From assembly GCA_948144175.1 (NCBI GenBank), contig CANXME010002420.1, forward strand, positions 1,438,001-1,502,000: a DNA stretch of 64,000 bases, in the 5' to 3' direction. A program made the translations under genes and the position numbers. Position 1 is the first letter of the stretch. Each line of letters begins with the position of its first letter. Of this stretch, positions 39,084 to 51,240 are shown piece by piece. Source of the stretch: Closterium sp. NIES-65. Lineage: Eukaryota > Streptophyta > Zygnematophyceae > Desmidiales > Closteriaceae. A model generated the notes under the pieces. The model did not search any database, was not told the origin of the DNA, and saw only the letters and a program-made list of their open reading frames with translations.

Positions 39084-42000
39084 TCAGTTCAGAGCCATCC
39101 CAGCCAGCTTGAAACACTTCCAATGCTGCTGCTCCACCAGCCTCTTGGTCATCATGTCAGCCGGCTGCCCCGTGGTCTTCACGTAGCTCAACTCAACTTC
39201 ACCCGCACTTACCATGCTCCTCGTCCAATGCCACTTCACCCTCATATGCTTTGTGAGTCCATGCAACACAGGGTTCTTAGCAAGAGCAATGGCACCCTGG
39301 CTGTCACAATACAGTGGGGTAGGTCCTTGCTGCTCCTCCCCCAATTCAGCTAACAAACGCCGCTGCCACACAATCTCCCGTACGGCACGGAAGAGTGCCA
39401 TGTACTCGGACTCCACCGAGCTCAAAGCTTGGTCAACCTGCTTCTTGCTCTCCCAAGCAGTTGGGCCTCCACCAACACAGCATATGAAGCCTCCCACACT
39501 TGTCATGTCCTCTTGTTCTGATGCATATGAAGCATCTGAGTAGGCGGTGAGGAACAAACGCCCGGGTTCAACACCATCCGCGCCCTTTTGGCGCCTTTGT
39601 GCCGCCGCCGAGTATTGCAGCCCAACGGTCGGTGTTTGGCCAAGGTACTTGGCCACCCTCATTCCAGCTGCTACCTGCTCCTCATTAGGGCATTGCACAA
39701 CCCTAGCCAGCTGCCCGGTAGCAAACGCGACGTCCGGTCGGGTGTTTACCGCCGCATACATGAGGCTGCCCACCAACGAGTGAAATCGGCGCTTATCCTC
39801 TTCTCCAACGCTCTCCTCCTCTGGCCCTTTCACACACTTGAACCCAGAGGGAAAGGGAGTAGCCACATAACCTTCACTCTGGCCGAAGTTGGCAGCCAAC
39901 ACCTCCAGGTACTTCCGTTGGTGCACTCGCATGCTCCGCTTCTCCACGTCTCGTTCGATGTGGAGCCCAAGGTAGAAGTTCACGTCACCAAGGGACTTGC
40001 ACTTGAACTTGTCATGCAGCTTCAGCATCACCTCCTTCACAAGGTCAGAGGAGGGTGAGAATATGAGAATGTCATCCACATAAACCACCATGAAGCTCCT
40101 CTGCTCCCCCTCGCCAAGCATGAACAAGGAGTGATCGGCCGTTGAGGGAGTGAAGCCGATCTCCTCCAACACTTCACGCAGCTTCATGTACCATTGCCTA
40201 GGGGCCTGCTTCAGCCCATAGAGAGCCTTCTTCAGCTTCCACACTCTGCCACTACCATCATCAAACCCCTCTGGCTGCGCCATAAAAATCTCCTCCTCAA
40301 GGATGCCGTTAAGGAATGCCGTCACAATGTCCATTTGCTTCACCACCCATCCTTTGATGGCGGCTCCCGCGAATAGGGTTCGCAGCGTCGTCGGCTTCAC
40401 CACAGGGGCAAACAGCTCCTTGAAGTCCACCTTCTCCTTCTGCTGGTACCCCTTGGCTATAAGCCTAGACTTGTAACGCTCGATCTTGCCGTCGGCAACC
40501 GACTTGATTTTGAAGAGTCACTTGGACATTATCGCCGTACGCCCCTCCGGTAGCTCCACCAATTCAAACGTGTCATTCTCCTTGATGCTCTTCAGCTCAC
40601 TCTCCATGGCCTTCTTCCACTCCTCAGCATCACTACTCTCCAAAGCCTCCTTGAGAGTTGCTGGTTCTCTCGGCATCTCCACCGGAGAGAAGAACGCGAA
40701 GGCACACTTCTCGTAGTCACTCTCCTCATCGTCTCCGACCATCATTACCGCTCCGGCCAGGGCTGTCTTGCCTTGCTTTCCAAGTGCATCATAGGCCAGC
40801 CTATTAGGGGGTTGAACTCTCCTCTTCCCCCTTCCTTCCTCCTCAGCTGCAGGGACTTGAAGGCCTTGGCGATGCTGCAGTGTGGCTCGATTCCGTGGAG
40901 CACTCGTGGTACGGGAAGGGAGTGACGGTGCACGCTCGCTCACTTGCTGCACCTCCTCCTCTTCTTCCTCTGCATCAGTGGCCTCCTCTCCCCCATTCAC
41001 AAGGGAGGATTGCCTCGTGGTTGTGCTGCCGCTGCTCAGCTCCAAAGGCAGCTCCACATGCTCCAAACCGGAACTCTTCACCTCCCCAAACCGCACGCCT
41101 ATCTTCACCTCATTCTCCGCCTTCCAATCCTTGTACATGAAGTTCTCCATGAACTTGCAGTCCCTGCTCACCAAGAACTTCTTGGTGAATGGGTCCCGAA
41201 GAAGCCATCCCTTGCTGTTTTGAGCCATGCCCAAGTGCACGGCCCACACAGCCTTGGCACCAAGCTTGTTGTGCCGAAGATGCTTAGGCACAAGCGCCAT
41301 GCACATGCACCCGAACACCCGAAGCATATCCACCTTTGGCTTCCTTCCTAGCCACTCCACAAAGGGCACCCATTTGTCTGCTCCCACATGAGTTAAGGCT
41401 CTGTTCTTGGCCACACATGCGCTCCGCACCGCATCAGGCCAGAAATAGTCGGGTAGCCCGGTTTCAATGAACAACCCGCGTGCCGCCTCCGTGATTGTGC
41501 GGTTCGCTCGCTCAGCGATGCCGTTCATTGCAGGGGAGTATGGCATGGTGAGGGAGTGCCGAATACCATTCTTCTTCAGCCACAACCCAAACTCCTTGCT
41601 CAGGAACTCTCCCCCTCGATCGGTACGGATTGACTTGACTAGACGGTCTTGTTGCCGCTCCACCATCGGGAACCAATCCGCCTTCAACGTTTCAGCCACG
41701 TCGCTCTTCTTGGCCAGCATGTACACCCAAGTCATACGGGTGTAGACGTCTACAATAGTGAGGAAGTACTCAGCTCCAGCAGCTCCAAGCTTCAGGGGGC
41801 CCACCACGTCCATCACCACCTCATCAAGTGGTGCCTTAGCCGTTGCCTCCGAACTAGAGAATGGGAAACGGGTGAACTTGGCTTGCATGCACGTCGGGCA
41901 GCCAAGTACCTCATCGGGCTCCCCCTTCACACGTATGCCAGCAACCATCTCATTCTTCACTAGCTGCTGCAAGATGGGCAGGGCCACATGCCCCATGCGC

Positions 42001-43853
42001 CGATGCAAGGTGAGCCAATCACACTCCCCCGTAGCCGAAGTTGGATCGGAGAATGCCGCGCTCGCAATAGCGCCCCACATACTCTCTCCGTAGTCCTCCT
42101 CCGCTGCTGCCTCAGGGTTCTCCTCACCCTTTCGCTGCTCCTTGGTTGCTGCACCACTCTCCTTAGGTTCACTGAACTTGCTGGTCCCTCCAGGTTTGCT
42201 CTTCTTGAGCTCATTCTCCTTAGCGCGACAGTTCGCGCCATCGTCGCTACCAACCGCTCCATCCTTGGTGCTGATGCTTGCTGCCACTTGCCTCTCCTTA
42301 GGCATAGGGACCACTGGGATCTGCCACATCTCGTTGTAGACATCTCTGTCCTCATGAAGGTCCTGGAGAATTCGATCGCCAAACCTTGCGGTGTAGGTCT
42401 TGGCTCCCTTCGAGTTCGTGTCCATGCCGGCCTTTGCCAACCGCCGCACGGAAATCAGGTTAGCAGCAAGGCTGGGCACCCAAATCACGTTCTTGAGGCC
42501 CACCATCTTCCCATCAGCACCCTTGAACATGGCCAACCCCATGCCTTTCATCTCAGCTCGCTGCCCCAAAGCCGATGTGACATGCTTCACCGGTGACGGC
42601 TCGAGTTCGCTGAGCAAGTCCGGGCGAGGTGTCATGCTATAGGTAGCGCCACTATCAATCACCCAGTAGTCCAGGGGGTGTAGGATCACCTTCCCCACAG
42701 CTGCTGGCTCCTTAAAGCCTTCATCCTTCTCTGGACCAGCCGGTGCTTGCGTCGACACGAAGTAGAATAGACCCGGGTATCGATCGTCGCTCGGGTCCTT
42801 GTCGTTGTCTCCGCTCTTCATGTTTGCAGCTCCGCCACCGCGACCGCCACGGCCTCCACGGCCTCGTCCTCTCCCTCCTCCTGCTCCTCTACCCTCTTGG
42901 CCTTGAGCAGGGGTCAAACCATCAGGGAGTTTGTAGCAGTCGCGCCACATGTGTCCGCTCTTGTGGCAATAGTGACACTCGCCGTCGAATCGGCCGCGAC
43001 CGCGTCCGTAGCTCTTGTCGTCGCTGCCGTAACCGCCACTCCCGCGGCCTCCGCCGAAGTTGCTGCCACCAAACCTTCCTCCCCCTCGTCCTCTGCCTCT
43101 TCCTCGACCATATCCACGGCCGATGCTCGCTGCCCCAGCGCCATCCGCACTCGCCAACTCACGGCGGCGGAAATCCTCTTGAAGGATAGCTCGCTTCACG
43201 TCTTAAAGCGAGAGGCGGGGCAAGTCACGATTAAGGTTGATGATGAGCGAGGACCATGACTCCGGGAGTAGGGCCAGCAACTTGGTCTTCTTTTGGAGCT
43301 CACTATAGTTCAAATCAGCTCCCTCAAGCCGCGTCAACAAGTCGAAGAGTTTCTGCACCCCTTCTTCAACCGCTTCATCCTCTTCAATTCGTAACGTCGC
43401 CATTTGCCGTTCCAACACCACAGCTACCGTCGCTGTTGCAGGAGCGTGTACACCCTTGAGAGCAGCCCATGCTTTTGGTCCCTTCTCTGGTTCACGCTAG
43501 AAAGGCTTGATGTGACGGATTTGGCTGCTCCCCAACGCTTGCCCAAGTAGGAGGTAGCCTTGTGCGCTCTTCAGCACCCACGGGCACTTCTCCGAGTCGT
43601 TCTCGGGACGCTTATCCGTTCCTTCCATCACCTCCAGCAGGTCATAGTGGTCAAATGTGTTCTCCATTCTGAAGGACCACTCAGCAAAGTTGTCACCATT
43701 GAACTTGTCAAGGCAAAACACTCTAGGCACATCCTTAGATGGGCCAACACTTGGTTGCACGGGCGCCATGGCTGAGTCACGGGGTTGGCCTTGAGCTTGG
43801 GCTTCTCCTCTGCCACCAGCACCTCTGCCACCCCTTTCCTCAGGTCCAGCCAT
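39084..43853 (-). pseudogene. Copia element D gag-pol polyprotein, three point-mutation stops
   Basis: One frame of 1590 codons begins at ATG 43853 (MAGPEERGGRG). Gag has FNGDNFAEWSFRMENTFDHY and an intact knuckle CHYCHKSGHMWRDC. Protease WVIDSGATYSMTP is intact. Integrase has HRRMGHV, CPTCMQAKF, VMDVVGP, IRTDRGGEF and NGIAERANRT. RT has VKQMDIVTAFLNG and the catalytic YVDDILIFS. RNase H has AYSDASYASEQ, SSVESEYMA, LYCDSQGAIALA and KWHWTRSM. Stops are TAG at 43497-43499, TAA at about 43203 (Gln expected) and TGA at about 40515 (Trp expected, by comparison with element A). All three are explainable by single C-to-T or G-to-A changes. No frameshift is present. The product would be a full copia replication machinery. 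Confidence 0.93.
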
Positions 43854-43888
43854 TGTCGAAACTGCTCCAAGGGGCTCTGATACCACTT

Positions 43889-44715
43889 GTTATAGTCACA
43901 GTAGGCTCCAATGTGCCTAAAACGAAAGATGGAGTGCACAGTCGGATTCTGCACAGCGGCTTCAAACGTTCATATCGTTCTAGTCACAGCTTCAAATGAC
44001 TTGATTCAACCTGGATCTGGAGCATCTTATTGTCGCCTACAATAGGCAATTTAGAGCGCACGATTTGACCAAGTATTGACGACACAGCGTTGGTTTGAAC
44101 GAACGGCACTATGGCAGCCACTATAGTCTTAGATCACAAGATAGGAAGAGTTAGGAAGAGTTACGAGTTGGGAATGACTCCCAGCTCCTACAAACCCCAA
44201 GAGCCGAGGTACAGTGATGTGGAACAGTGCCACACTGTCCCCAACCACGAAGGTTCTCGAAACTACCCTTCACTAGGGCCTACACCAAGTGAAATGTTAC
44301 ACTACACAGTAATGTAACTATCTTCAATATCTTGAGGTGTACCCTTTTGGCGAGCTTTGAAATCACTTGAGGCTTGACACCAAGGCTCGGGCTCTTCATC
44401 ACAAACTTATCCTTGAGTTCTTGATGGGTCTGCTGCACACACCTGCGACACACCGAACGTTCGACACAGGACAAAATAGAAGCCGCGCACGACAAAATAG
44501 AAACCGCGCGCGAGACACAAACGACCGCGTAACACGCGTCTAGCGATAACTCGCTATTGACTCGACACATACACTTGACATCATGACTCAACATTCACAC
44601 ACAATTATAAGCATGAAATATATATTATCCCATGCCCTCATACCATTCCATACACACACACACATGCACGCACACGGACAACAAGCCGAGTGCAAACCAT
44701 AGGGTTGCACCAACC
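43889..44715 (-). repeat. 5' LTR of copia element D
   Basis: Pairs with 38219-39042. Its outermost base has changed (G instead of the terminal T on the minus strand). It would hold the element's promoter. Confidence 0.95.
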
Positions 44716-45149
44716 GTTTGCAACGGTGTGTAAAAGTATGTAGTTAGCAAAAAAACAGTTGCATGCTGGTGGTGAGGTTCAGTTACTGATCTTGCTGTTC
44801 TGACATTGGGTGCAGATAAAACACGCTCCACTTGAGTCTGCTGTTACATTCGTCAGTGCCTCTGTATAAACAAGAAGTTCCATCACACTTGATTTGTATC
44901 AAAACGTAGTAATGTACGCATGTGCAGCAGCTTCGTGGCTAGCTAGGCAGCAGGGCATGATCCATGGGGTGGGAGTGGGACCAGGCCCTCAGATTCACTT
45001 TTAGGGACGTTGATGCATCAGGTTCCCTGTGAAAAAAAGCCTGAATTTTCAGGGTTCCTAAAAAAAAAACCTGAATTTTCAGGGTTCCGAAAAACAAAAG
45101 CCTGAACTCTCAATCACATCATGCAATTGTGCAAGAGAGTAGCCTTTAC

Positions 45150-45215
45150 GAACATGGTAGTAGAACCGAAAACCTTACCAATCGGTATCTACTTCGCTAA
45201 CCACTAAGCCAGTTC
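45150..45215 (-). ncRNA. tRNA-like / SINE head with RNA polymerase III boxes
   Basis: On the minus strand, TGGCTTAGTGG (45201-45211) is a perfect A box. GGTTCTACTACC (45156-45167) begins like a B box (GGTTC). The start-to-start distance is 44 bases, as in tRNAs. The acceptor stem does not pair convincingly and the B box is degenerate. Downstream (45010-45120) are two or three copies of 'cctgaattttcagggttcc' with T/A runs. This fits a decayed tRNA-derived SINE better than a working tRNA gene. Confidence 0.4.
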
Positions 45216-47100
45216 ATCGAGTCAACGATCAGTATTTTTTACAACAGATTTTATTATGCGGAAATGTTGGTTGACTTATTGTCTCCGGTGTTTTTTCGAG
45301 AAGGATCTGGAATGTGCATTCAATGTACACTTTGATAAAAGTCTGAAACATTATTGTTAGCTATGAAGTAAAGGCTGAAAAAATCAGTGTCACAAAAATC
45401 TCAACACTGAAAATTCAGTGTAGGTACACAGAACTAGGCTGAAAATAAGGAATTTCAGGGAAAATTTCCTGATATCGTAGGGCCTGAGTGGGACTGAGGG
45501 AAGAGGTGAAGCAGGAGTGGGCCTGTGCATGCATGGGAAAGGGTACAAGTCACACATACTGCTGCATCACCCACCTGTAAAGCTCTTTTCTTTACTAGCA
45601 CACAGTAGGCAAGTACCGGATATCAAAAGCATCATATCACATTCAACTGCTTCACTAGGCATCGCAAACAATTTGCCCTCCACGATGCATGGCTAGGTCA
45701 GCGAGTTACAGCCATGTATTCTGTTCCAGCATACTGGAAAGCAACAGAATCCCAATCGCTCCTACCTTGTTACCACAGCCACACTCCACCCACTCAATGC
45801 GCCCTCATGGCTGGTTATTCGTGTCTCGGCTTCAGCTGCTGTATGCAGGGCTGACGTTTCAAAAAACGCCTCCCTGTTTTTTACCCGCAATTTTTTTTTC
45901 TACTCTGACGGCACTTCGGCCGCAAAGTGGCCACTCTGAGTTTGTTAAAAGAAATCAGGGTTGAAAAAAACACAACTCTGGTCCTTCAGTGTTGGGGAAA
46001 TGACTTCAGAGTCGCGGTTTTTTTTTGTTTTTTCCTTCTGGTTTGTCGGTGAGCTTCAAGGGCGAGAAGGACTGTTGCAACATTGGCTCGATTTGGCGCA
46101 ACTTTGCAAGTGCCAACTGGGCAACCTGCCACGCAGCTGAGCTGGCACAAAACACAAACCACCACTTGGCGCGCGAGAATGTGCCGGTGCCTCCGCAACA
46201 TAAATTTTCAACCTATGAATCAGGAACAATTTATTTCAAGTGCTGTGGTTCGGAGAAATTTTCGATTTCAGCACCAAAAAGTGCGATACATTACTTGTGG
46301 CAAGATATCCTCTCCCAGCGATTCGCCGATTTGTTGTGCTATCCGCTAAGACATCACTATTGGGCTTCTTTTTCTAGCCCGCTTCAACGGTTAACCCACT
46401 GTGGGACACAATTCAACCTACGTGATACTGCCACATATAGAGTGTATTCAGATATCGCAGCAGGTGCTGTGTGCTTTGCTCACGTGTTGGCATTCGCTGC
46501 CACCTCGGAGGTGGGTGTATTGAAAGGAAATTTTGAGGAAGCTTCCTCCCGATAAACTCGCATGCAGGGACCATAGAACGCATACTCTGTAGTGACAGAC
46601 TCCAGAAATGACTAACACTTAGGCCTATTACACAGAATCAGGGGCCATACAACAATAACTCTGAGGCTCTCAGTGATGAAAATTTGACTACTCTGGAATT
46701 TCATTTTTCACAAACTCGATGGTCTGATCCGTCAGACTAATCAGACTATTTACTCTGATAGCATCAGCCATGGCTGTATGGCTTACCCCTCCGAGCTTAA
46801 CAAGATTATGCTGCAAATGAGTGAAGGGAAAGCATGTGTGAGGGGCACACACGAGAGGGAAGGGACTGAGGAAAGCGAAAAGCATAGAAATGACAGTGCA
46901 AAGTGATGTGAGGTATGCAGTGAGCCAAAGAGGCCTGGAAAATGAGGGACGAGGTATGGGACTAGGTGTTTGAAACTGTGGTATCTAAGCCGGATCCTTC
47001 AAGATTGCCGACCTTGCTGGCCTTGCTGACCTTGCTGATTGTGTAATACCCACTAAACAGGGTCCTCCCTACACACCTGATATCTTTGGCTCAAGGAAAG
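45216..47100. other. AT-rich stretch with no recognisable gene
   Basis: The longest frame (46025-46555, plus, 176 codons, MFFPSGLSVSFKGEKDCCNI at the start) shows no recognised motif and a Cys/His-scattered composition. I cannot support a function. No other gene was seen. Confidence 0.45.
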
Positions 47101-47107
47101 CAAGGCA

Positions 47108-47386
47108 ATGAGAGCAACTCCTGCAAGGCTGCTGGTGCAGCTGCTATTGCTGTCCTTGCTGATGCGATCGCTAGTCAGCACTAGCTGTCCACTCTCTCAC
47201 CCCCATACGAAGCCCCACATTTTCTCAGTTTTCACAATTGGCTCACGAGTTGCAACAACAGATGCAGCACATCTCATCATGCCAACCATGACGCTCAACC
47301 CCGCCCACAGAAAACCACCCCCATGTACATTCACCTCAAGGCCCTCTCTGCTACAGCAACAGAGAGAAGAGACGTTACCTTATTGA
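47108..47386 (+). CDS. Small open frame with a signal-peptide-like start
   Basis: The 92-codon frame begins MRATPARLLVQLLLLSLLMR followed by SLVSTSCPLSHP: a basic start, a Leu-rich core and a small-residue cleavage region. The remainder is Pro/Thr/His-rich with no recognised domain. It could be the first exon of a secreted or membrane protein whose other exons are lost, since a minisatellite and copia element C follow within 1 kb. No splice site was confirmed. Confidence 0.25.
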   Translation: MRATPARLLVQLLLLSLLMRSLVSTSCPLSHPHTKPHIFSVFTIGSRVATTDAAHLIMPTMTLNPAHRKPPPCTFTSRPSLLQQQREETLPY

Positions 47387-47699
47387 CACTCAGAGCAGAT
47401 TTTTAGGAGCCTAAAAAGGGTAGAACCTGGCCTGGTCGGAGCTGATTCAGGTGCATGTGTTGAGAGATGGAGGGGAAGGAATGGGGAGGGGGCGGGGAGG
47501 AAAGTGGAGGGGAAGGGGAGAAAATGGGGAGAGAAAGGGGAGCAACATGGGAGGGGGAGGGGAAGGAAAGGGGAGAGGAAGGGGGGGGGAAAGGGAGGGA
47601 AAGAGGACAAGAGGAGGAGAGGAAGGTGGTCGTTGCTTGGTGTATGAAATGAAAGAAGGGTATCTCCCACTCAACCATGCACTGGTGCCATGTGGCACC

Positions 47700-47885
47700 A
47701 CGCATGCCATGCACATGATCCACACATCATGCACATGATGCACATGCCATGCACATGATGCACATACCATGCATATGATGCACACACCATGCACATGATG
47801 CACACACCATGCACACGATGCACACACCATGCACATGATGCACACACCATGCACATGATGCACACACCACCATGCACACAACATG
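47700..47885. repeat. 20-base minisatellite 'ccatgcacatgatgcacaca'
   Basis: About nine tandem copies, with an early 19-20-base variant set at 47705-47770. The apparent Cys/His-rich proteins on both strands come from the repeat. Confidence 0.95.
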
Positions 47886-48439
47886 CACATGCACGCATCG
47901 CGGCCACCATCCACCCATCCACCTGGCTCACACTATTGGGGGTGCGCATCTTAAACAGTCCTTTGTGCCTCACATTCCTCAAAAAGTTGCTCTGCGTGCC
48001 GCCTCTGCTGCCCCCTTGGCTCGCCTCAGCTGCTCTTCCTACCTTAGTGCCTCCACACAGTCCCTCAGCGCTAACGCGCATGAACTGATCAGGAGAGGGA
48101 AGAGGGGAGGTGGGAAGTGTCAAACTATAATAGTTTTAGTTTGTTAGTTTAGTCTAGGTTTTACACTGAGTTATGCTGTAGAGGGTATTACCCCCGTAGG
48201 GTTTGCTATATGCTCCCTTGTACTGCTTGTTTCTACCCATTCATTCACTAGTTGTTATGACATGGTATAGAGCGATAAGATCCTATGGGCCCACTGCCCC
48301 GCACCCTGACCTAGCCCATAGCGCCTAGTCACCAGTAGCACCCCCCCCCCGTCGATCGCGTCAGCCCGCTAGCCCCGCCCGTCATCCATCACGACCTAGA
48401 ACGGCCCCCGCTGGCCCACTAGATCGCGCGAGGAAAGGA

Positions 48440-49230
48440 CCCCCGCGGGTCCCCCCCATGTCACGACCTAGAACGCCCCTCGCGGGCCCGTCAGGTCGCG
48501 CCCCCGTCGCCCCCCGACCCCTCCCCGTCACCCCCCGTCCCCTCCCCGTCGCGCCCTTGTCGCCTCCAGTCCCCTTCCCGTCACATTCCCATCACCTCCC
48601 GTCCCATCCCTGTTGCATCTCCGTAACCTCCCGTCCCCTCCCCGTCACGTCCCCGTAACATCCCGTCCCCTCCTCGTCGCGTCCCCGTCGCCCTCCGCGT
48701 CGCGTCCCCGTCGCCCTCCACGTCACGTCCTCATCACCTCCCATCCCCTCCCCGTCGCGTCCCCGTCGCCCTTCACGTCGCGTCCCCGTCGCCCTCGGGC
48801 TCGCGTCCCTGCCCCCATCCCGTTGCCTCCCCGCACCCTGTGCCCGCAGCTCCACCTGAAACCAGCCGCTAGAGACACCACCGCGCTAGCAGCGCCAGCA
48901 ACTGCTAGGAACGCCCCAGCAGTGCCAGCAGCTACTAGAACGCGCCAGCAGCCCCACCTGTCCCGCCCCACCCTGGGCCCACCGGCCCATTTTGTACCCA
49001 ATGCCCAAAACTGCCCAGAACCGCCCAGAACCGCCCAGGACCGCCCAGAACCGGCCAGAACCGTCCAGAACCGTCCAAAACCGTCCAAGACCAACCAAAA
49101 CCGCCCTAACCCGCCCTGAACCGCCCATAACCGCCCAGGACCGCCCAGAACCGGCTAGAACCGTCCAAAACCGTCCAGAACCGCCCATAACCGCCCAGAA
49201 CCGCCCAGAACCGCTCCCCACCGCTCTAGA
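48440..49230 (+). repeat. Leader tandem repeats of copia element C
   Basis: Two blocks occur. 48480-48820 repeats 'ccccgtcgc(g)ccc(t)gtcgcc' units of about 18-36 bases. 49010-49220 repeats the 10-base unit 'accgcccaga' about 20 times. As in element B they sit where gag would be expected. Confidence 0.9.
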
Positions 49231-49559
49231 CCTACCAGAACCAGCAGCAGCTTGGACTGCCGCCAGAACTAGCAGCAGCATAGGCTGCCCCCAGCGGAAC
49301 CAGCAGCAGCATTGACTGCCCCCAGCATCACCAACAGCAGCATAGGCTGCCCCCAGCAGAACCAGCAGTAGCATAGGTTGTAGCCAGCAGCCGCTCCTAG
49401 CCGCTCCCCACCACGCTCGGCCGTCTCTAGCGCCTACCGTGGCGTGTGCTAGAGTTCTGCAGCAGCAGCAGGGTCAGCCGCAGCGACAGCAGCTACAGTA
49501 CTCCCGATAGTGGGGACCTAAGGGTCCTCGGAGTACCGGCCGGAGCAGCGGCTTAGCCA

Positions 49560-51240
49560 GTAGTGGGCGTGATGTTGGTCCCTACGGGTACCGTATCCTG
49601 ACTGGCCCGCGTGCTGGCACCACCTGCTGGAGTCCTGACCACTCTGCGTCCCGCTGCTACCATCGCCTCGACGACCTCCACCGTGAGCGTTTTGGTCCTC
49701 ACGCTATTACACCGCACTGGCCCTCGCGTCTTCGTTAGCGCACCCCTGCACCAGTTGAGTCTCACCTACCTGGTCTAGGACCTTTCCCGACTGCACGAGA
49801 AGAGACCTGCGTTTCCAGTCTTGGTGCGTGTGTTGTTTCCAGTCCAGGCGCCTCTAAGGGTCTTTGTGTAGGAGCTACAGCTACCATTAGTCTAGTACCA
49901 GCCTTTGTCGCTAGCTCGGGTGCGACCTCACAGCCTGCACACCTTTCCTTCACCTAAGCCTCTGGAGCGTCCAGCTATTTCTTTCGCGACTGTACTGGCC
50001 TCACGCCACTGCACACTCCCGTCACTGTCGCATTGGCTGACCCCTCCGTGGGACCTATCGTTGCCCACAGCACCATCACCCTCCCGTGTCCGGCAGCTCC
50101 TTTTGGGTTTCTGACAGGTTACTACACCCCCTCATTCTCCAGGAATCTGGTGGGTGTCAGTCACCTCGACGACCTAGGTGTAGTCACTATTTTCCTACAA
50201 GACGAGCCTATTGCCTCCTGCACAGTCGGTGTCACTGGGGCGCCTCTGGCCATTTTCAACAGGGAGCCGGGCTCTGGTCTGTACTCACTACACACTGGGT
50301 CCCACCACACTGGGTCAGGTCAGGTCAGGTCAGGTCAGGTAGCTGCTGTATCGTGTGACTGCCGGTCCCTCACCCAACCGTCGGTACTCTGGCACCACCG
50401 TCTAGGTCACCTGTTGTTCCCACGTCTCCGGAGGAAGGTACGTCACCATCTGGTCTCAGGTCTCCCAGAGTCGCTTGCCCTGCTTTCTCGCTCACTTGCG
50501 CCACCGTGCACTCCTTGCGTTGAGGGTCGACAGCACGCTGCCCCTCACTCCTCCTCGCTCCCCCCCCACCACGGCTCCCTTCCAGACCCTGCACTTGGAC
50601 GTCTGGGGCTCCTCCCCGGACCTTGGCCCACGACAGGAGCTACTTCTTGATTGTGGTGGACGACTACTCTCGCTACACCACGGTTTTCCCCTTGCGACGG
50701 AATGCCGACATGCCTACCGCCGTGGCTACTAGCGTGGGGTGGCGCCCAAAGCCTGTGTGGGCTTCGCCTACACTCGGACCGTGGTGGTGAGTTTTCTTCC
50801 ACTTGCCAGGAGACGTTCTGTCAGGGTCGAGGGATCATCCAGTCTTACACACTACCAGCCTCGCCGCAGAAGAACGGATTAGCCGAGCGTCACATTGGCC
50901 TGGTCATGGAGGTTGCCCGGACCTCCATGTGCCATGTCACTGCCCCCCAGTTCCTGTGGCCTCAGGCAGTCCGCTACGCCACGCAACAGCTGAACCTGTG
51001 GCCGAGTGACGACGGCCATGGGTAACGCTGGTCTTCCTTTGGACAGATTTTCCGAGCGTATCAGCTGACTTCTGCGTCTGGGGTTCTCTGGCTCACGTTC
51101 GCACCCCTGGAGCGAACAAGTTGTCTTCACGCACTCGTGCCTGCGTCTTTCTTGGCTTCCCTTTGGACGCCGCCGGCTGGGTATTCTACGACCCACTCAC
51201 CTACAAGTTCTTCAGTTCCCAGAACGTCACGTTTGACGAG
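49560..51240 (+). pseudogene. Copia element C knuckle, protease and integrase, broken
   Basis: A variant knuckle reads TGPRAGTTCWSPDHSASRCY (about 49600-49659), the same CX4HX4C pattern as element B. The protease DSGAS box is damaged (stop then ASGASSYFFRD, about 49950-49995). From 50033 the frame reads LADPSVGPIVAHSTITLPCP, NLVGVSHLDDLGVVTIFL and LWHHRLGHLLFPRLRR (integrase zinc motif), followed by PCTPCVEGRQ. A frameshift comes near 50570. Then LRLHSDRGGEFSS, SPQKNGLAERHIG and LVMEVARTSM are read at 50651-51025, with Q-to-K in the 'PQQNG' box. The integrase core is therefore split over several frames. Confidence 0.8.

Larger units (their letters stand above)
38219..44715 (-). mobile_element. 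Complete Ty1/copia element D with 824-827-base LTRs
   Basis: LTRs at 38219-39042 and 43889-44715 are flanked by the target duplication GTTTG (38214-38218 and 44716-44720). By eye the LTRs differ at about 15 sites plus a few indels, including a 10-base duplication 'aggaagagtt' and a CA-repeat length change, so roughly 98% identical. The primer-binding site TGGTATCAGAGCC (minus, about 43875-43887) and polypurine tract 'aagggggagtt' (minus, about 39043-39053) are in place. The polyprotein is in one frame with only three stops. This is the best-preserved element in the window. Confidence 0.95.

Noticed and set aside
39001-44700. Plus-strand open frames opposite copia element D
   Set aside because: They are mirror frames of a clearly coding minus-strand polyprotein.
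46025-46555. 176-codon frame as a real gene
   Set aside because: No recognisable motif, no splice or regulatory context, and the sequence does not resemble any other frame in the window. I left it as unexplained.
47447-48123. Cys/His/Val-rich 'VHHVHG' proteins
   Set aside because: They are translations of the 20-base minisatellite. The spacing is that of the repeat, not of a zinc-finger family.
48458-49374. Pro/Arg/Thr-rich open frames
   Set aside because: They come from the 10-base and 18-36-base tandem repeats in the leader of copia element C.
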